A DNA stretch of 64,000 bases from a bacterium (GCA_021787665.1 JAJYLN010000001.1:62001-126000), one strand, 5' to 3'; shown: positions 17,885 to 27,090, counted from the stretch's first letter. The notes: generated from the letters alone by a model not told the origin. Numbers and translations are program-made.

Positions 17885-19305
17885 GTCTCCGCCACTATTC
17901 CTTTGCTGATATACTGAAGTGCGGCCTGGATCCTCTTCAGCACCACTCCCCTCCCGAGGATCTCCATGATCTCGAACAGTCCCGGACTGACTGTTCCTCC
18001 GGTCACCGCCAGCCTCAGTGGCTGCGCGATATCGCCGAGTTTGAGCCCTGCTTCCGAGGCATATCCCTTTATGGCATGCTCGATCCCCTCTCTGGAGAAC
18101 GTGTTCAGGAGGGACAGCCGCGACAGGACGTGCTCGATATGCATGGCGCTGTCTGCAGTAAACAGCCTGTTTGCGGCACGCTGATCATACTCGACCGTTT
18201 CCTTAAAATAATAACCCATCATATCGCTCAGCTCCGCCAGCGTACGCGCCCTGATTTTTGTCTCGTCGATCAGCTTCAGCAGCTTAGCGTCCTGACTATT
18301 ATATTGCCACCCCCGCTCCTTCAGGAACGGCTCGATCATCGCCAGAAGCTGTGCGGCGGACTTTTCCCTCACGTAGGTCGCATTGAGCCAGAGCAGCTTC
18401 TCCGGGTTGAACACCGCTGCGGACTTCGATACGCCCTCGAAAGAGAAACCGTCTATCATCTCCTGCATAGCGAAGACCTCTTTGTCGCCGGAAGACCAGC
18501 CGAGCCGTACCAGATAGTTCACCAGCGCTTCGGGCAGGTAGCCCTGCCTTTTGTATTCTTCTACGGACGTTGCACCGTGCCTCTTGGAAAGCCGTGCCTT
18601 GTCCGTGCCGTGGATGAGCGGGATATGCGCGAACAGAGGCAGGGTGTAGTCAAAGGCGTTGTACAGAAAGATCTGCTTGGGCGTATTGTTGAGGTGGTCG
18701 TCGCCACGTATCACATGGGTAATCCGCATATCCACATCGTCGACGACGACGACAAAATTGTACGTAGGGCTGCCGTCGCTGCGCAGTATTACGAAGTCTT
18801 CGATCTCCTCGTTATTGAACACGACCGTGCCTTTCACCATGTCCCTGACGGCGGTGGTACCGTAGAGCGGGGACTTGAACCGTATCACATACGGCCTGTC
18901 CGCGGGATGGTCCGATCTTTCCCTGCACGTCCTGTCATAGATGGGCTTTCGCTTCTCGGCAAGGGCCCTGGTCCTCTTCAACTCGAGCTCCTCCGGCGTA
19001 CAGTAGCACCGGTACGCCCTGCCCTTGTCCAGCAGCCTGTCAACATGATCCCGGTAGAGCTCCGTCCTACCAGACTGATAAAAAGGTCCTTCGTCCCACC
19101 CCAATCCGAGCCATGTCAGGCCCTCTACGATGGCATCGACCGACGCCTGCGTCGATCGCTCCCGGTCGGTATCCTCTATTCTCAAGACAAACTTCCCGTT
19201 ATTGTGTCGAGCGAACAGATAGTTGAACAGGGCTGTTCTTGCGCCGCCAATGTGCAGGTACCCCGTTGGACTCGGGGCAAAACGGACTCTCACCTCACTG
19301 ACCAT
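17881..19305 (-). CDS. gltX: Glutamate-tRNA ligase
   Basis: A 474-residue class I aminoacyl-tRNA synthetase. The ATP-binding HIGH element appears as PTGYLHIGGARTALFN and the KMSKR element as ARLSKRHG near residue 245. The anticodon-binding helical domain occupies the last third. It has the Zn-like region CYCTPEELE. Length and motif order match bacterial discriminating or non-discriminating GluRS; which one cannot be told. It is followed by the LysM gene with a 4-base overlap. Confidence 0.96.
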   Translation of the reverse strand: MVSEVRVRFAPSPTGYLHIGGARTALFNYLFARHNNGKFVLRIEDTDRERSTQASVDAIVEGLTWLGLGWDEGPFYQSGRTELYRDHVDRLLDKGRAYRCYCTPEELELKRTRALAEKRKPIYDRTCRERSDHPADRPYVIRFKSPLYGTTAVRDMVKGTVVFNNEEIEDFVILRSDGSPTYNFVVVVDDVDMRITHVIRGDDHLNNTPKQIFLYNAFDYTLPLFAHIPLIHGTDKARLSKRHGATSVEEYKRQGYLPEALVNYLVRLGWSSGDKEVFAMQEMIDGFSFEGVSKSAAVFNPEKLLWLNATYVREKSAAQLLAMIEPFLKERGWQYNSQDAKLLKLIDETKIRARTLAELSDMMGYYFKETVEYDQRAANRLFTADSAMHIEHVLSRLSLLNTFSREGIEHAIKGYASEAGLKLGDIAQPLRLAVTGGTVSPGLFEIMEILGRGVVLKRIQAALQYISKGIVAET

Positions 19306-19446
19306 GCTCTCTCCTCCTCATTTTTTATAGGCATGAAATCCGCAAAAAGCAACAACGGAGGGAACGAGCATCTCTTCAGGGCATACCGTGGCTACGATAT
19401 CAGGGGAAAATCTTTTTGTGGTGCTTTCTGAGGTATGGCGAACACA

Positions 19447-19758
19447 TTAAGGCCGGGGAGGGGGAGTACTCACGGGGGGAGACGGGGTATCTACGGTATG
19501 CAGCTCCCTCTCGAGCTGCCGTAACCTCCTTCGGTACGACACGGCCCGCACGAAGCCGAACAGGTACGCTGCGGCATAGCCGATGGCGAACGCGATGAGG
19601 ATGATGAGCCCCAAGGGCAACGGCGAAGTATACCAGCCAATGAAATGAAGGCTCAGCTTGAACTTCGACTCCTGGGTCAGCACATCGTAGTTCTGGTACA
19701 GCACCAGGGCCAGGACCAGTATGACGACGACGATCGCTACCCGCCTAATGATCTTCAC
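19447..19758 (-). CDS. LapA/DUF1049-like small membrane protein
   Basis: A 103-residue protein with two membrane helices (about residues 5-22 and 45-75) separated by a short periplasmic loop, then a basic coiled region (YRRRLRQLERELH) and a proline-rich tail. This is the layout of LapA-domain proteins linked to lipopolysaccharide assembly. The start overlaps the end of the HIT gene by 14 bases. Function is inferred from topology and the GYAAAYLFG helix pattern. Confidence 0.65.
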   Translation of the reverse strand: MKIIRRVAIVVVILVLALVLYQNYDVLTQESKFKLSLHFIGWYTSPLPLGLIILIAFAIGYAAAYLFGFVRAVSYRRRLRQLERELHTVDTPSPPVSTPPPRP

Positions 19759-20248
19759 GCAGCCTCTCCTTTATCTTATCGTAGGTAGCGAGGAGTGATT
19801 CCGGCAGGACCTTGGTGTCGCTGATGACGGGCATAAAGTTCGTGTCTCCGTTCCACCTCGGGACGATGTGGACATGGATGTGCTCTTCGTACCCGGCACC
19901 GGCGATCTTGCCCTGATTTATGCCTATATTAAACCCCCCGGGACCCAGGGTCTCTTGCACGGCGTTTATGCCCGATTTTACCAGCGCGGAGATTTCTTCG
20001 AGCTCCTGCCTGGTCAGATCCTGAAAACAACCCACGTGGCGGTAAGGGGCAACCATGATGTGACCGGTGTTATAGGGATAGCGGTTCATGATGATAAAAG
20101 CCAGCGTACCTCTGAACACTACCAAGTTCTCCCTGTCTTTCTCGTGGACAGCCTGCGGATAGGAGCAAAAGATGCACGCCTTATTATTGCCCAATGCTAC
20201 ATCCTCGAGGATATATTTCAACCGCCACGGTGCCCACAGTATGTCCAT
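19745..20248 (-). CDS. HIT family hydrolase (Ap4A phosphorylase-like)
   Basis: A 167-residue protein with the histidine-triad active site HIHVHIVP (about residues 124-131). The N-terminus LWAPWRLKYI and the CIFC motif are typical of the HIT branch annotated as Ap4A phosphorylase or nucleotide hydrolase. The middle contains NRYPYNTGHIMVAPYRH, the nucleotide-contacting strand. It lies 8 bases after the IHF-like gene. Exact nucleotide substrate unknown. Confidence 0.88.
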   Translation of the reverse strand: MDILWAPWRLKYILEDVALGNNKACIFCSYPQAVHEKDRENLVVFRGTLAFIIMNRYPYNTGHIMVAPYRHVGCFQDLTRQELEEISALVKSGINAVQETLGPGGFNIGINQGKIAGAGYEEHIHVHIVPRWNGDTNFMPVISDTKVLPESLLATYDKIKERLREDH

Positions 20249-20256
20249 CTTTTTCT

Positions 20257-20541
20257 TTACGCGCTCTTATTGATGATCTGCTTCAGCTCTTTGCCCGCTT
20301 TAAAGAACGGGACCCGCTTTGCCTGGACCGTCAGTCGTTTGCCCGTCTTCGGATTGCGTGCCTCCCTGCCCTGTCTGAACTTGACGAACAGGCTTCCGAA
20401 TCCCCTGATCTCTATCCGGTCGTTGTCCCTCAACGCGCCGATCATCCTGTCCAACATGCTGTTCACGATCTTCTCTACATCGTTCTTCGCTATATGGGGG
20501 AACTTCTCACCGAGCCTTTCAATGAGCTCGCTCTTCTTCAT
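20257..20541 (-). CDS. HU/IHF family DNA-bending protein, IHF-beta type
   Basis: A 94-residue histone-like protein starting MKKSELIERLGEKF, with the DNA-intercalating beta arm around RQGREARNPKTG and the closing PFFKAGKELKQ. The N-terminal sequence and arm resemble IHF beta more than HU. It follows sppA by about 20 bases, and rpsA lies just upstream; the rpsA-ihfB neighbourhood is known from many proteobacteria, which supports the assignment. Confidence 0.9.
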   Translation of the reverse strand: MKKSELIERLGEKFPHIAKNDVEKIVNSMLDRMIGALRDNDRIEIRGFGSLFVKFRQGREARNPKTGKRLTVQAKRVPFFKAGKELKQIINKSA

Positions 20542-20561
20542 ATCAAACCTCCCGTTCAGTA

Positions 20562-21470
20562 TTATTTCGGCAGACGCAGCATATAACTGAGTTTGAATGC
20601 ATCGTCTTCGAAAAGCTTCTCTTCGATGACGTTCGTGATGCTGTTGGTCAGCAGGCTGATGAAGCTCCGCCTGGGCTGCTGTGGATAAACGAGGGTCGGT
20701 TTTCCCTTGATCCCGCTCAGCTTGGCGGCGAGTTTCTCCGCGGTGTGCAGTCCGCCGAGCTCGTCTATCAGTCCCAGCTTGAGGGCCTGGTCCCCGGCAA
20801 ATACCCTGCCGTCCGCAATCTTGTCGATCTTACTCATGGGAATGTGCCTGTTCTCCGAAACGACCTTCTTGAACTGTTTCAGGACATCGTCGATCACTGA
20901 CTGCAGGTACGCCTTCTCGTCCGGCTTCATCGCCCGGAACGGAGAGCCTATGTCTTTGAATTTTCCGCTCTTTACGACCTCGCTCTTCACCTTCGCCCAC
21001 TTCAGGAGATCCCCGACATCGAAGAACTCCATGATGACGCCGATGCTTCCGGTAATCGTGCCCGGCTCAGCAACGATCTTATCGGCCCCGCACGCTATGT
21101 AGTAGCCCCCGGACGCGGCGACCGTACCCATGGAAACGACGACCCGCTTCTTCTTCCGAATCCTGACCAGGGTATCGTATATCTCCTGCGCTGCCGCAAC
21201 GCCGCCGCCGGGCGAGTTGATGCGGACGATGATCGCCCTGATACTGTCGTCTCTTGAGAACTCGTCCAACTCATGTATCACAGGACCGGGTTCGGCTATG
21301 ACCCCCCTCACCCTGACCACGCCTATCCTGTTGGAAGCCTGGAAAATAGAGTCCGCAGACAGAGCAGTGATGTGGCTACCACGGGCCCTGAGCAGCAACG
21401 ACATGAGGAAGGACAGAACCACGACAGCGATGAGGACGATGGCAAGTATATTGGCCGTTTTCTTTTCCAT
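20562..21470 (-). CDS. sppA: Signal peptide peptidase SppA
   Basis: A 302-residue protein, the short single-domain SppA type. One N-terminal membrane helix (residues 8-27) anchors a protease domain of ClpP-like fold. The catalytic serine is in VAASGGYYIACGAD and the lysine in EVVKSGKFKDIGSP, in the usual order. INSPGGGVAAAQEI forms the oxyanion-side loop. It digests leftover signal peptides in the membrane. It sits 10 bases downstream of rpsA. Confidence 0.92.
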   Translation of the reverse strand: MEKKTANILAIVLIAVVVLSFLMSLLLRARGSHITALSADSIFQASNRIGVVRVRGVIAEPGPVIHELDEFSRDDSIRAIIVRINSPGGGVAAAQEIYDTLVRIRKKKRVVVSMGTVAASGGYYIACGADKIVAEPGTITGSIGVIMEFFDVGDLLKWAKVKSEVVKSGKFKDIGSPFRAMKPDEKAYLQSVIDDVLKQFKKVVSENRHIPMSKIDKIADGRVFAGDQALKLGLIDELGGLHTAEKLAAKLSGIKGKPTLVYPQQPRRSFISLLTNSITNVIEEKLFEDDAFKLSYMLRLPK

Positions 21471-21480
21471 GCAGCCCCCT

Positions 21481-23181
21481 TTATTTCCCGTTACCCTTCA
21501 GCTTGAGCATCTCCCCGATATTGGACACGCTGTCATCATTCGTCTTCAGATACTCTTTGATGACCATCTTCTCTTTCTGCTTGTGCAGCATCTTCAGTCC
21601 CAGCGACAGCTTCCTGTTAGTCTCGTCCACATTGAGGATAGCGCACTCTATCGCGTTGCCTACGGTGTAAGCGTCTGAACCGACGTCCGGGTCCTTGTCC
21701 TTTTCGTGCTCGACCTCAGAGATATGGATGAGTCCTTCGACGCCGTCTTCGACCTCCACGAATATCCCGAATTCGACTTTTCCGGTTATCGTCCCTTCAA
21801 CCACCTCTCCCTTCTTATAGCGCCTCGAAATATTCCGCCACGGGTCCGGGGTGAGCTGCTTTATGCCAAGCGAGAGCTTCTGATTGTTCTTGTCGACGCT
21901 CAGGACTATGGTATCGACCGTCTCTCCCTTTTTATAGCCGGACAGCGGGTTCTTTACCTTCTTGCTCCATGCGACATCATCGACATGGACAAGGCCTTCC
22001 ACGCCCGTTTCTATCTCGACGAACAGTCCAAAATCGGTGATACTCGAGATCGTGCCATTGATACGTGTCCCGGTCCCGTATTTCTCCGCGATCTCTTCCC
22101 ATGGATTCCGCAGCAGTTGCTTATAGCCGAGAGCTATCTTCTTGTTCTCCTGATCGACATTCAGGACTATCGCATCGACCTCCGTACCGACAGCAAGGTA
22201 CTTCCCGGGGTGCTTCACCCTCCTGTCCCACGACAGGTCCGTCTTATGTATGAGACCGTCGACCCCCGGCTTCAGCTCCACGAACGCGCCGAAATCGGTC
22301 ACGTTGACGACCCTGCCCCTGACCTTGCTGCCTTCCCTGAACTCGTCAACGACCCTTGTCCAGGGAGACTCTTCGAGCTGCTTCATGCCCAGGGAAAGCT
22401 TCTCTGTTCCCGGGTCGTACTTCAACACCATCAATTTCAACTTCACCCCGACTTTCATTATCTCCGAGGGGTGCTTGATCCTCGCCCACGTCATGTCGGA
22501 TATGTGCAGGAGCCCGTCAATGCCTTCTATAGCGACGAACGCGCCGTAGTCGGTGATAGTCCTCACGACGCCTTCGACGGTATTGCCATCCTTCAACAGC
22601 TCAGAGCGCCTCTGAGATTGCTGCTCTTTTTCCCGCTCGAGAAACTGCTTCCTCGAAAGGATGATATTGACGGTCTTCTCCTCGTAGCTTATCACCATGG
22701 CCCGGACGCGTCTCCCAATAAAGCTATCGAGTGACTTGACCGACTTTATATCTATCTGCGACCACGGCATAAAGGCCTGGACACCGATGTCCACCATAAG
22801 CCCGCCCTTCGTCTTCGAGACAACCTCTCCGTGTACCGGGGTATTGTCCCCCAGAGCTTTTACCACGGTCTCGAGTGCCCGCACCCTCTCCACCTTCTGT
22901 CTCGAAAGCTGGACCACGTTGCTCTTGTTGTCCGCGCTCAGGATCAGCACTTCTATGTCATCCCCTACCTTGAACTTGCACTTGCCTTTCACATCGGTTA
23001 TTTCGGCCGCGGGTACAAAGCCATCGGCCTTGTACCCTATGTCCACCGTGGCCCCCTCGTTCCTCAGCTCTATGATCCTGCCCTTTACGATGTCCCCGAT
23101 CTTGAAAGTCCTTACGCTCTCCCGCATAAGTTCTTTGAACTCTGCTGTGTTCTCGTTTTCTTGCTCATTACCAGCCACCAT
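21481..23181 (-). CDS. rpsA: 30S ribosomal protein S1
   Basis: A 566-residue protein with six S1 RNA-binding repeats at roughly residues 30-100, 115-180, 200-270, 285-355, 370-440 and 458-530. Typical blocks are GIDGLLHISDMTW, GVDGLIHKTDLSW, GVEGLVHVDDVAW and GVEGLIHISEVE. It recruits mRNA to the 30S subunit. It follows the cmk-ispH fusion gene after about 90 bases, matching the widespread cmk-rpsA linkage. Confidence 0.96.
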   Translation of the reverse strand: MVAGNEQENENTAEFKELMRESVRTFKIGDIVKGRIIELRNEGATVDIGYKADGFVPAAEITDVKGKCKFKVGDDIEVLILSADNKSNVVQLSRQKVERVRALETVVKALGDNTPVHGEVVSKTKGGLMVDIGVQAFMPWSQIDIKSVKSLDSFIGRRVRAMVISYEEKTVNIILSRKQFLEREKEQQSQRRSELLKDGNTVEGVVRTITDYGAFVAIEGIDGLLHISDMTWARIKHPSEIMKVGVKLKLMVLKYDPGTEKLSLGMKQLEESPWTRVVDEFREGSKVRGRVVNVTDFGAFVELKPGVDGLIHKTDLSWDRRVKHPGKYLAVGTEVDAIVLNVDQENKKIALGYKQLLRNPWEEIAEKYGTGTRINGTISSITDFGLFVEIETGVEGLVHVDDVAWSKKVKNPLSGYKKGETVDTIVLSVDKNNQKLSLGIKQLTPDPWRNISRRYKKGEVVEGTITGKVEFGIFVEVEDGVEGLIHISEVEHEKDKDPDVGSDAYTVGNAIECAILNVDETNRKLSLGLKMLHKQKEKMVIKEYLKTNDDSVSNIGEMLKLKGNGK

Positions 23182-23273
23182 TTATATTGATCCTCCCGGT
23201 CATAATATTGCCATTCTTTATCCTGTATCGCATCTCAATCCTATGTATATTCAAATACTTTCGTTTGCAATGT

Positions 23274-24818
23274 TTATCGCAGATCCCTGACTATCTCCTT
23301 CAACCTCTTCAGGGTCTCTTTTATCAGCCAGATGGGCGTAGATGCCCCGGCTGTAATACCAACCTTCTTTGCGTCCATCAACATCTCCCGAGTTATCTGA
23401 TCCTTGTGCTCGATATGGTAGGTCTTAGGATTGATCGCTTTGCATATATTTGCAAGCTTATTCGTGTTCGAGCTATTGAACCCGCCTACCACGAGTACCA
23501 CGTCCACCATCTTCGCGAGCATGGCCGACTCTTCCTGCCGTATCTTTGTAGCATCGCATATGGTATTGTAAACGGCAAGCTCATACGCATTGTCCGCGAG
23601 CACCGCTATGACCTTCTTGAAGTTTTCCATAGACTGGGTCGTCTGGGCCAGAATAGCGAGCTTCTTGACATTCCCGAAATGGGGAAGCCCCTCCGGGGTC
23701 TTGACGACCGTAACCTGGTGCGGCAGTGCGTAGCTCAGCAGGCTCTTTACCTCGGGGTGTCCTTCGTCACCCACGATAACTACATGATAGCCCTTCCTGG
23801 TCAGCGTTTTGACGAGCCTCTGCGACCGCGTAACAAACGGGCACGTCGCATCTATGATGTTGAAGCTCTTTGTCCGTGCCGTGTCCGCCTCCTCCCTCGT
23901 TACGCCGTGCGAGCGGTATACCAAGGTTCCTGACGAGATGTCATTGATGTTCTCCACGGCCTTGATGCCTATTTCCTCGAGTCTGCGGACCTCCTGCGGG
24001 TTGTGGATGAGCGGACCCAGAGTGAAGAGCGCATTCTGACGCTTCGCGGTCTTTATCGCTATATCGACTGCTCTCTTGACGCCGAAGCAGAAGCCCGCTG
24101 ACACCGTTGTGTAGAGCTTTACGCCGTTTATCATGCCGATGTACCTCTGCGACAGCCTCGCTCTGGTCTCATGGTGCAAAAAGGCGGTTACACGGTCGAT
24201 GGGCATGTCACTCGTATCGACGATAATGGCATCTGCTGCCGGCCTCAGGGGGGATAGCTCCCTCTGTTCGTCCCTCGCGTCACGCTGGCTGAGCTCGGAT
24301 AGGACCTTCTCGTAGCTTGTGTCCGTGCCGCTTTTCTTCAGTTCCTCGTACCGTCTCCTTGCCCGAACCTCAGGCGAGGCAGTAACAAAAAACTTAACCT
24401 CAGCCGAAGGAAAGACAACCGTACCTATGTCCCTGCCTTCGATGACTGTGTTGCCGTTTATCATCCCTTGCACGGCGCTGTTCACCGCATCCCTGACTCC
24501 CTGAAATACTGAAATTATCGAGGATGCCTGCGCGACGTCCATGCGCTGTATCGTGTCGTTGATGCGTACCCCGTCCATCAGCAGGTCCCATGAGCTGCCC
24601 TCTTTTCTCACCTCGAAACTGGTGCCCCTTGCGATATCCACAACGGCTCGCTCATCATGAAGCGGGACACCGTGGTCCAATGTCTTCAGCGCAAAGGCCC
24701 GGTACAGGCTGCCGCTGTTGATATAGTTGTATCCGAGGCTGTGTGCGAGTCCTATGCTCACGGTACTCTTTCCGCTCCCGGAAGGGCCGTCTATCGCTAT
24801 GACAACGGTTTTTTTCAT
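23274..24818 (-). CDS. Cytidylate kinase fused to IspH (HMBPP reductase)
   Basis: One uninterrupted 514-codon frame. Residues 1-225 are cytidylate kinase: Walker A DGPSGSGKST, the LMDGVRIND CMP-binding part, EGRDIGTVVFP and the lid SQRDARDEQRE. From about 229 the chain is IspH, the [4Fe-4S] enzyme of the MEP pathway, with cysteines in AGFCFGVKRAV, DATCPFV and NTICDATKIRQ, plus DEGHPEVKS and GGFNSSNTNK. ATG 24818 overlaps the aroA TGA. An ATG at 24134, with AGAGG upstream, could also start IspH separately. Fusing nucleotide and isoprenoid enzymes has no obvious metabolic reason, so co-regulation is likely. Confidence 0.93.
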   Translation of the reverse strand: MKKTVVIAIDGPSGSGKSTVSIGLAHSLGYNYINSGSLYRAFALKTLDHGVPLHDERAVVDIARGTSFEVRKEGSSWDLLMDGVRINDTIQRMDVAQASSIISVFQGVRDAVNSAVQGMINGNTVIEGRDIGTVVFPSAEVKFFVTASPEVRARRRYEELKKSGTDTSYEKVLSELSQRDARDEQRELSPLRPAADAIIVDTSDMPIDRVTAFLHHETRARLSQRYIGMINGVKLYTTVSAGFCFGVKRAVDIAIKTAKRQNALFTLGPLIHNPQEVRRLEEIGIKAVENINDISSGTLVYRSHGVTREEADTARTKSFNIIDATCPFVTRSQRLVKTLTRKGYHVVIVGDEGHPEVKSLLSYALPHQVTVVKTPEGLPHFGNVKKLAILAQTTQSMENFKKVIAVLADNAYELAVYNTICDATKIRQEESAMLAKMVDVVLVVGGFNSSNTNKLANICKAINPKTYHIEHKDQITREMLMDAKKVGITAGASTPIWLIKETLKRLKEIVRDLR

Positions 24819-26110
24819 ACCCCCCTTACCCTGTTGAATATGCCCATGAACTCCGGGAATGAAATGCTCACGACGCCGAAGTCGCCTATACGTACCTCGT
24901 GCTCGCTCGCTACGGACGATACCGCAAAGGCCATAGCTATCCTGTGGTCTCCACAGCTCGATACGCTGCCGCCCCGGACACCGCCGCCCTCGACCCAAAA
25001 GCCGTCCTCGAGCTCCTTGGCCTTGACACCCAGTGCGGTCAGTCCTTCCACCACGGCCTTTATCCTGTCCGACTCCTTTACCCGCAGTTCCTCAGCGTTG
25101 CGTATGACCGTTCTTCCCTGCGCATAGGCGGCCAGCACCGCAATGAGGGGAAGCTCGTCGATGGCGCTCACGATGATCCTCTTGTCCTGCACGGTGATGC
25201 CGTGCAGCTGCGAGGCCTGGACGTGGATGTCAGCCACCGGCTCACCGGTCTCGAACCGAGCATTGATGATTTCAACGGAGGCACCCATGCCCTTAAGGAC
25301 TTCCAGCATCCCGGTACGCCCCGGGTTAATGCCGACGCCCGTGATCAGTATATCGGAACGCCTGGCTATCACGGCAGCTCCTATGAAGAAGGCCGCGGAC
25401 GAGAAGTCTCCTGGCACCGTCATGGTCATGGGCAGGGGCCGCTGCGAACATGCGAGCTGCACCGTCTTGTCTGACGTCTTCAGGTCCACGCCACTCGCCT
25501 TCAACATCCGCTCCGTGTGGTCCCTCGTGCCCACGGGCTCCGTTATTGTCATCGTCCCTTTTGCATTCATGGATGCGACGATGAGCCCAGTCTTTACCTG
25601 GGCCGACGATACCGGCATCTTATAGTCAATGCCCTTCAGCCTGCCTCCTCTGACCGCTATGGGGAGATAGTTCGCGTGCTCCTTTCCGTCGAGGGTGGCC
25701 CCCATTGCCAAAAGCGGTATCGTCATGCGCTTCATGGGTCTTGCCCTGAGCGACCCGTCACCAGTGATTACGGAGAAGAAGTCCTGCGTGCTGAGGAGCC
25801 CGAGCATGATCCTTGCGGTCGTTCCGGAATTCCCGGCGTTCAGGATATCGTCCGACTCTCTGAGCCCGCCGATGCCGTTGCCCTTTATCACGGCAGTGAA
25901 GCCCTCTAAGCCGATGTCCACGCCGAGCATACGCAGGCACCGTACGGTGCTCATGATGTCGTCTGCGATTAGGAGGTGCTCGATCCTGCTGATGCCCGAT
26001 GCTAAGGCCGAGAAGATCAGGGCTCTGTGTGATATGGACTTGTCCCCCGGGACGGCTACCTGGCCCTCGACCTTGTCGACGGGCACAAAGGTCACCGTAT
26101 CGGACGGCAT
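24815..26110 (-). CDS. aroA: 3-phosphoshikimate 1-carboxyvinyltransferase (EPSP synthase)
   Basis: A 431-residue enzyme of the shikimate pathway. Visible are the N-terminal VPGDKSISHRALIFSALA, NAGNSGTTARIMLG around the hinge, and RVKESDRI plus GDHRIAMAFAV near the C-terminus; all are family signatures. GDGSLRARPMKR marks the S3P-binding loop. A GGGAGGAG ribosome-binding site precedes ATG 26110. It heads the long minus-strand run and is coupled by ATGA overlap to cmk-ispH. Confidence 0.96.
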   Translation of the reverse strand: MPSDTVTFVPVDKVEGQVAVPGDKSISHRALIFSALASGISRIEHLLIADDIMSTVRCLRMLGVDIGLEGFTAVIKGNGIGGLRESDDILNAGNSGTTARIMLGLLSTQDFFSVITGDGSLRARPMKRMTIPLLAMGATLDGKEHANYLPIAVRGGRLKGIDYKMPVSSAQVKTGLIVASMNAKGTMTITEPVGTRDHTERMLKASGVDLKTSDKTVQLACSQRPLPMTMTVPGDFSSAAFFIGAAVIARRSDILITGVGINPGRTGMLEVLKGMGASVEIINARFETGEPVADIHVQASQLHGITVQDKRIIVSAIDELPLIAVLAAYAQGRTVIRNAEELRVKESDRIKAVVEGLTALGVKAKELEDGFWVEGGGVRGGSVSSCGDHRIAMAFAVSSVASEHEVRIGDFGVVSISFPEFMGIFNRVRGV

Positions 26111-26142
26111 GCGCTCCTCCCTGCTCTCGCATCGTAGCTGTA

Positions 26143-26157
26143 CATTATCCGATAATG
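26143..26157. promoter_or_regulatory. Palindrome at the aroA transcription start
   Basis: CATTATC and GATAATG form perfect 7-base arms around one base. On the minus strand the palindrome overlaps the end of the predicted -10 element and the expected start site, a position typical of a repressor operator. It could also be a chance A+T palindrome. Confidence 0.35.
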
Positions 26158-26184
26158 ATAGACCGTCACGTTCGCCGTTGTCAA
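26155..26184 (-). promoter_or_regulatory. Sigma70-type promoter of the aroA operon
   Basis: On the minus strand TTGACA (26184-26179, perfect -35) is followed after 18 bases by TATCAT (26160-26155, 4 of 6, with the key first A and last T). The expected start is about 38 bases before the aroA ATG. Confidence 0.55.
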
Positions 26185-26296
26185 TGCCGCCCGTCCGTTA
26201 TTGCCACCTCTCTTTTACGGGATCGCTTTTCATGGGGAGGGCGTATTTTCCTTTCTCGGACCTTCCTTAAAGAGGTGACCCCATTTCTGTCGTTTG

Positions 26297-26881
26297 TTAC
26301 CTGTTTAATCTGAAGACTATGTAGATGCCGCCGGCAACGACCATGCCGAGCAAGATCAAAAGGTCGCTATTGCTATTCGATGTGAAATGATACAGCAGAT
26401 ACCCCGCGATACCGAGGATAGCTGCCGGCAACACATACTTGCCCGGCGAAACCTCTTTAACGCGCCCCTGAGAGTATTCGCCCGCCGACATGTTTGAGAT
26501 GTTCGCCGATTTTTCCGCAGTGTTGTTCAACAAAGTACGAGGAAGGCCGTTTTTGTATTGGTCATCGAACCTTGTTCTCACGTTCTCCGGTATCTCAACG
26601 AGCGTGGCATATTCCTTGCCGTCGACGTTAAACCGTTGCTTCTCATCAGATAGTTTTAAGTTCTGCACCAGCTCCCGGTATTCTTCGGGAATTTCCTCAA
26701 TACTGTTATATTCTTTACCGTTGATTTTATATTTTATCTGCGGATCCTGTAAGCCCTTCGATGTCGGTTTACCTGAATCATTCAAATTCTGCACGAGCGC
26801 CCGGTATGGTTCGGGAACTTCCTCTATGCTGTCATATTCTTTGCCGTTAATGGTAAATTTTTTCCGGTAATTGATTTCCAA
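26297..26881 (-). CDS. Hypothetical membrane protein with three internal repeats
   Basis: A 194-residue protein not assigned to a named family. The cytoplasm-facing N-terminal half contains three copies of a unit of about 35-40 residues (about 9-36, 50-76 and 84-110), each starting with a strand ending GKEY, then an acidic S/T-IEE-P-E-Y/V-R helix. A linker is followed by two membrane helices (about 149-166 and 174-191). TTG 26881, behind TAGGAG, is the probable start. It stands alone between aroA and the MidA-like gene. A membrane-anchored repeat scaffold or sensor is possible; no function is claimed. Confidence 0.7.
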   Translation of the reverse strand: MEINYRKKFTINGKEYDSIEEVPEPYRALVQNLNDSGKPTSKGLQDPQIKYKINGKEYNSIEEIPEEYRELVQNLKLSDEKQRFNVDGKEYATLVEIPENVRTRFDDQYKNGLPRTLLNNTAEKSANISNMSAGEYSQGRVKEVSPGKYVLPAAILGIAGYLLYHFTSNSNSDLLILLGMVVAGGIYIVFRLNR

Positions 26882-27090
26882 AGTTACTCCTAAACTACGG
26901 ATCCTACCTGTACCCTGCCGGGATAATGAGAGACAGAAACCAATTTCGTCATCTGCTTGTTTTTATGACACCATAACAGGTTAACGTCAAGAGATATAGC
27001 AGCAAGAATAATTTATATCGATCTGAATTTGAAAATATCGTTCGCTTTGCCTTCAAAGGTATCAATGGAAAAGTTTAAGCGAGGTCCCCT

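Noticed and set aside
18076-19431. 451-codon frame opposite gltX whose end reads FRAYRGYDIRGK, like the start of phosphomannomutase
   Set aside because: The similar stretch is at the wrong end of the frame, too short, and is followed by a stop after a few codons. Taken as coincidence, though a decayed gene start near 19340-19430 cannot be excluded.
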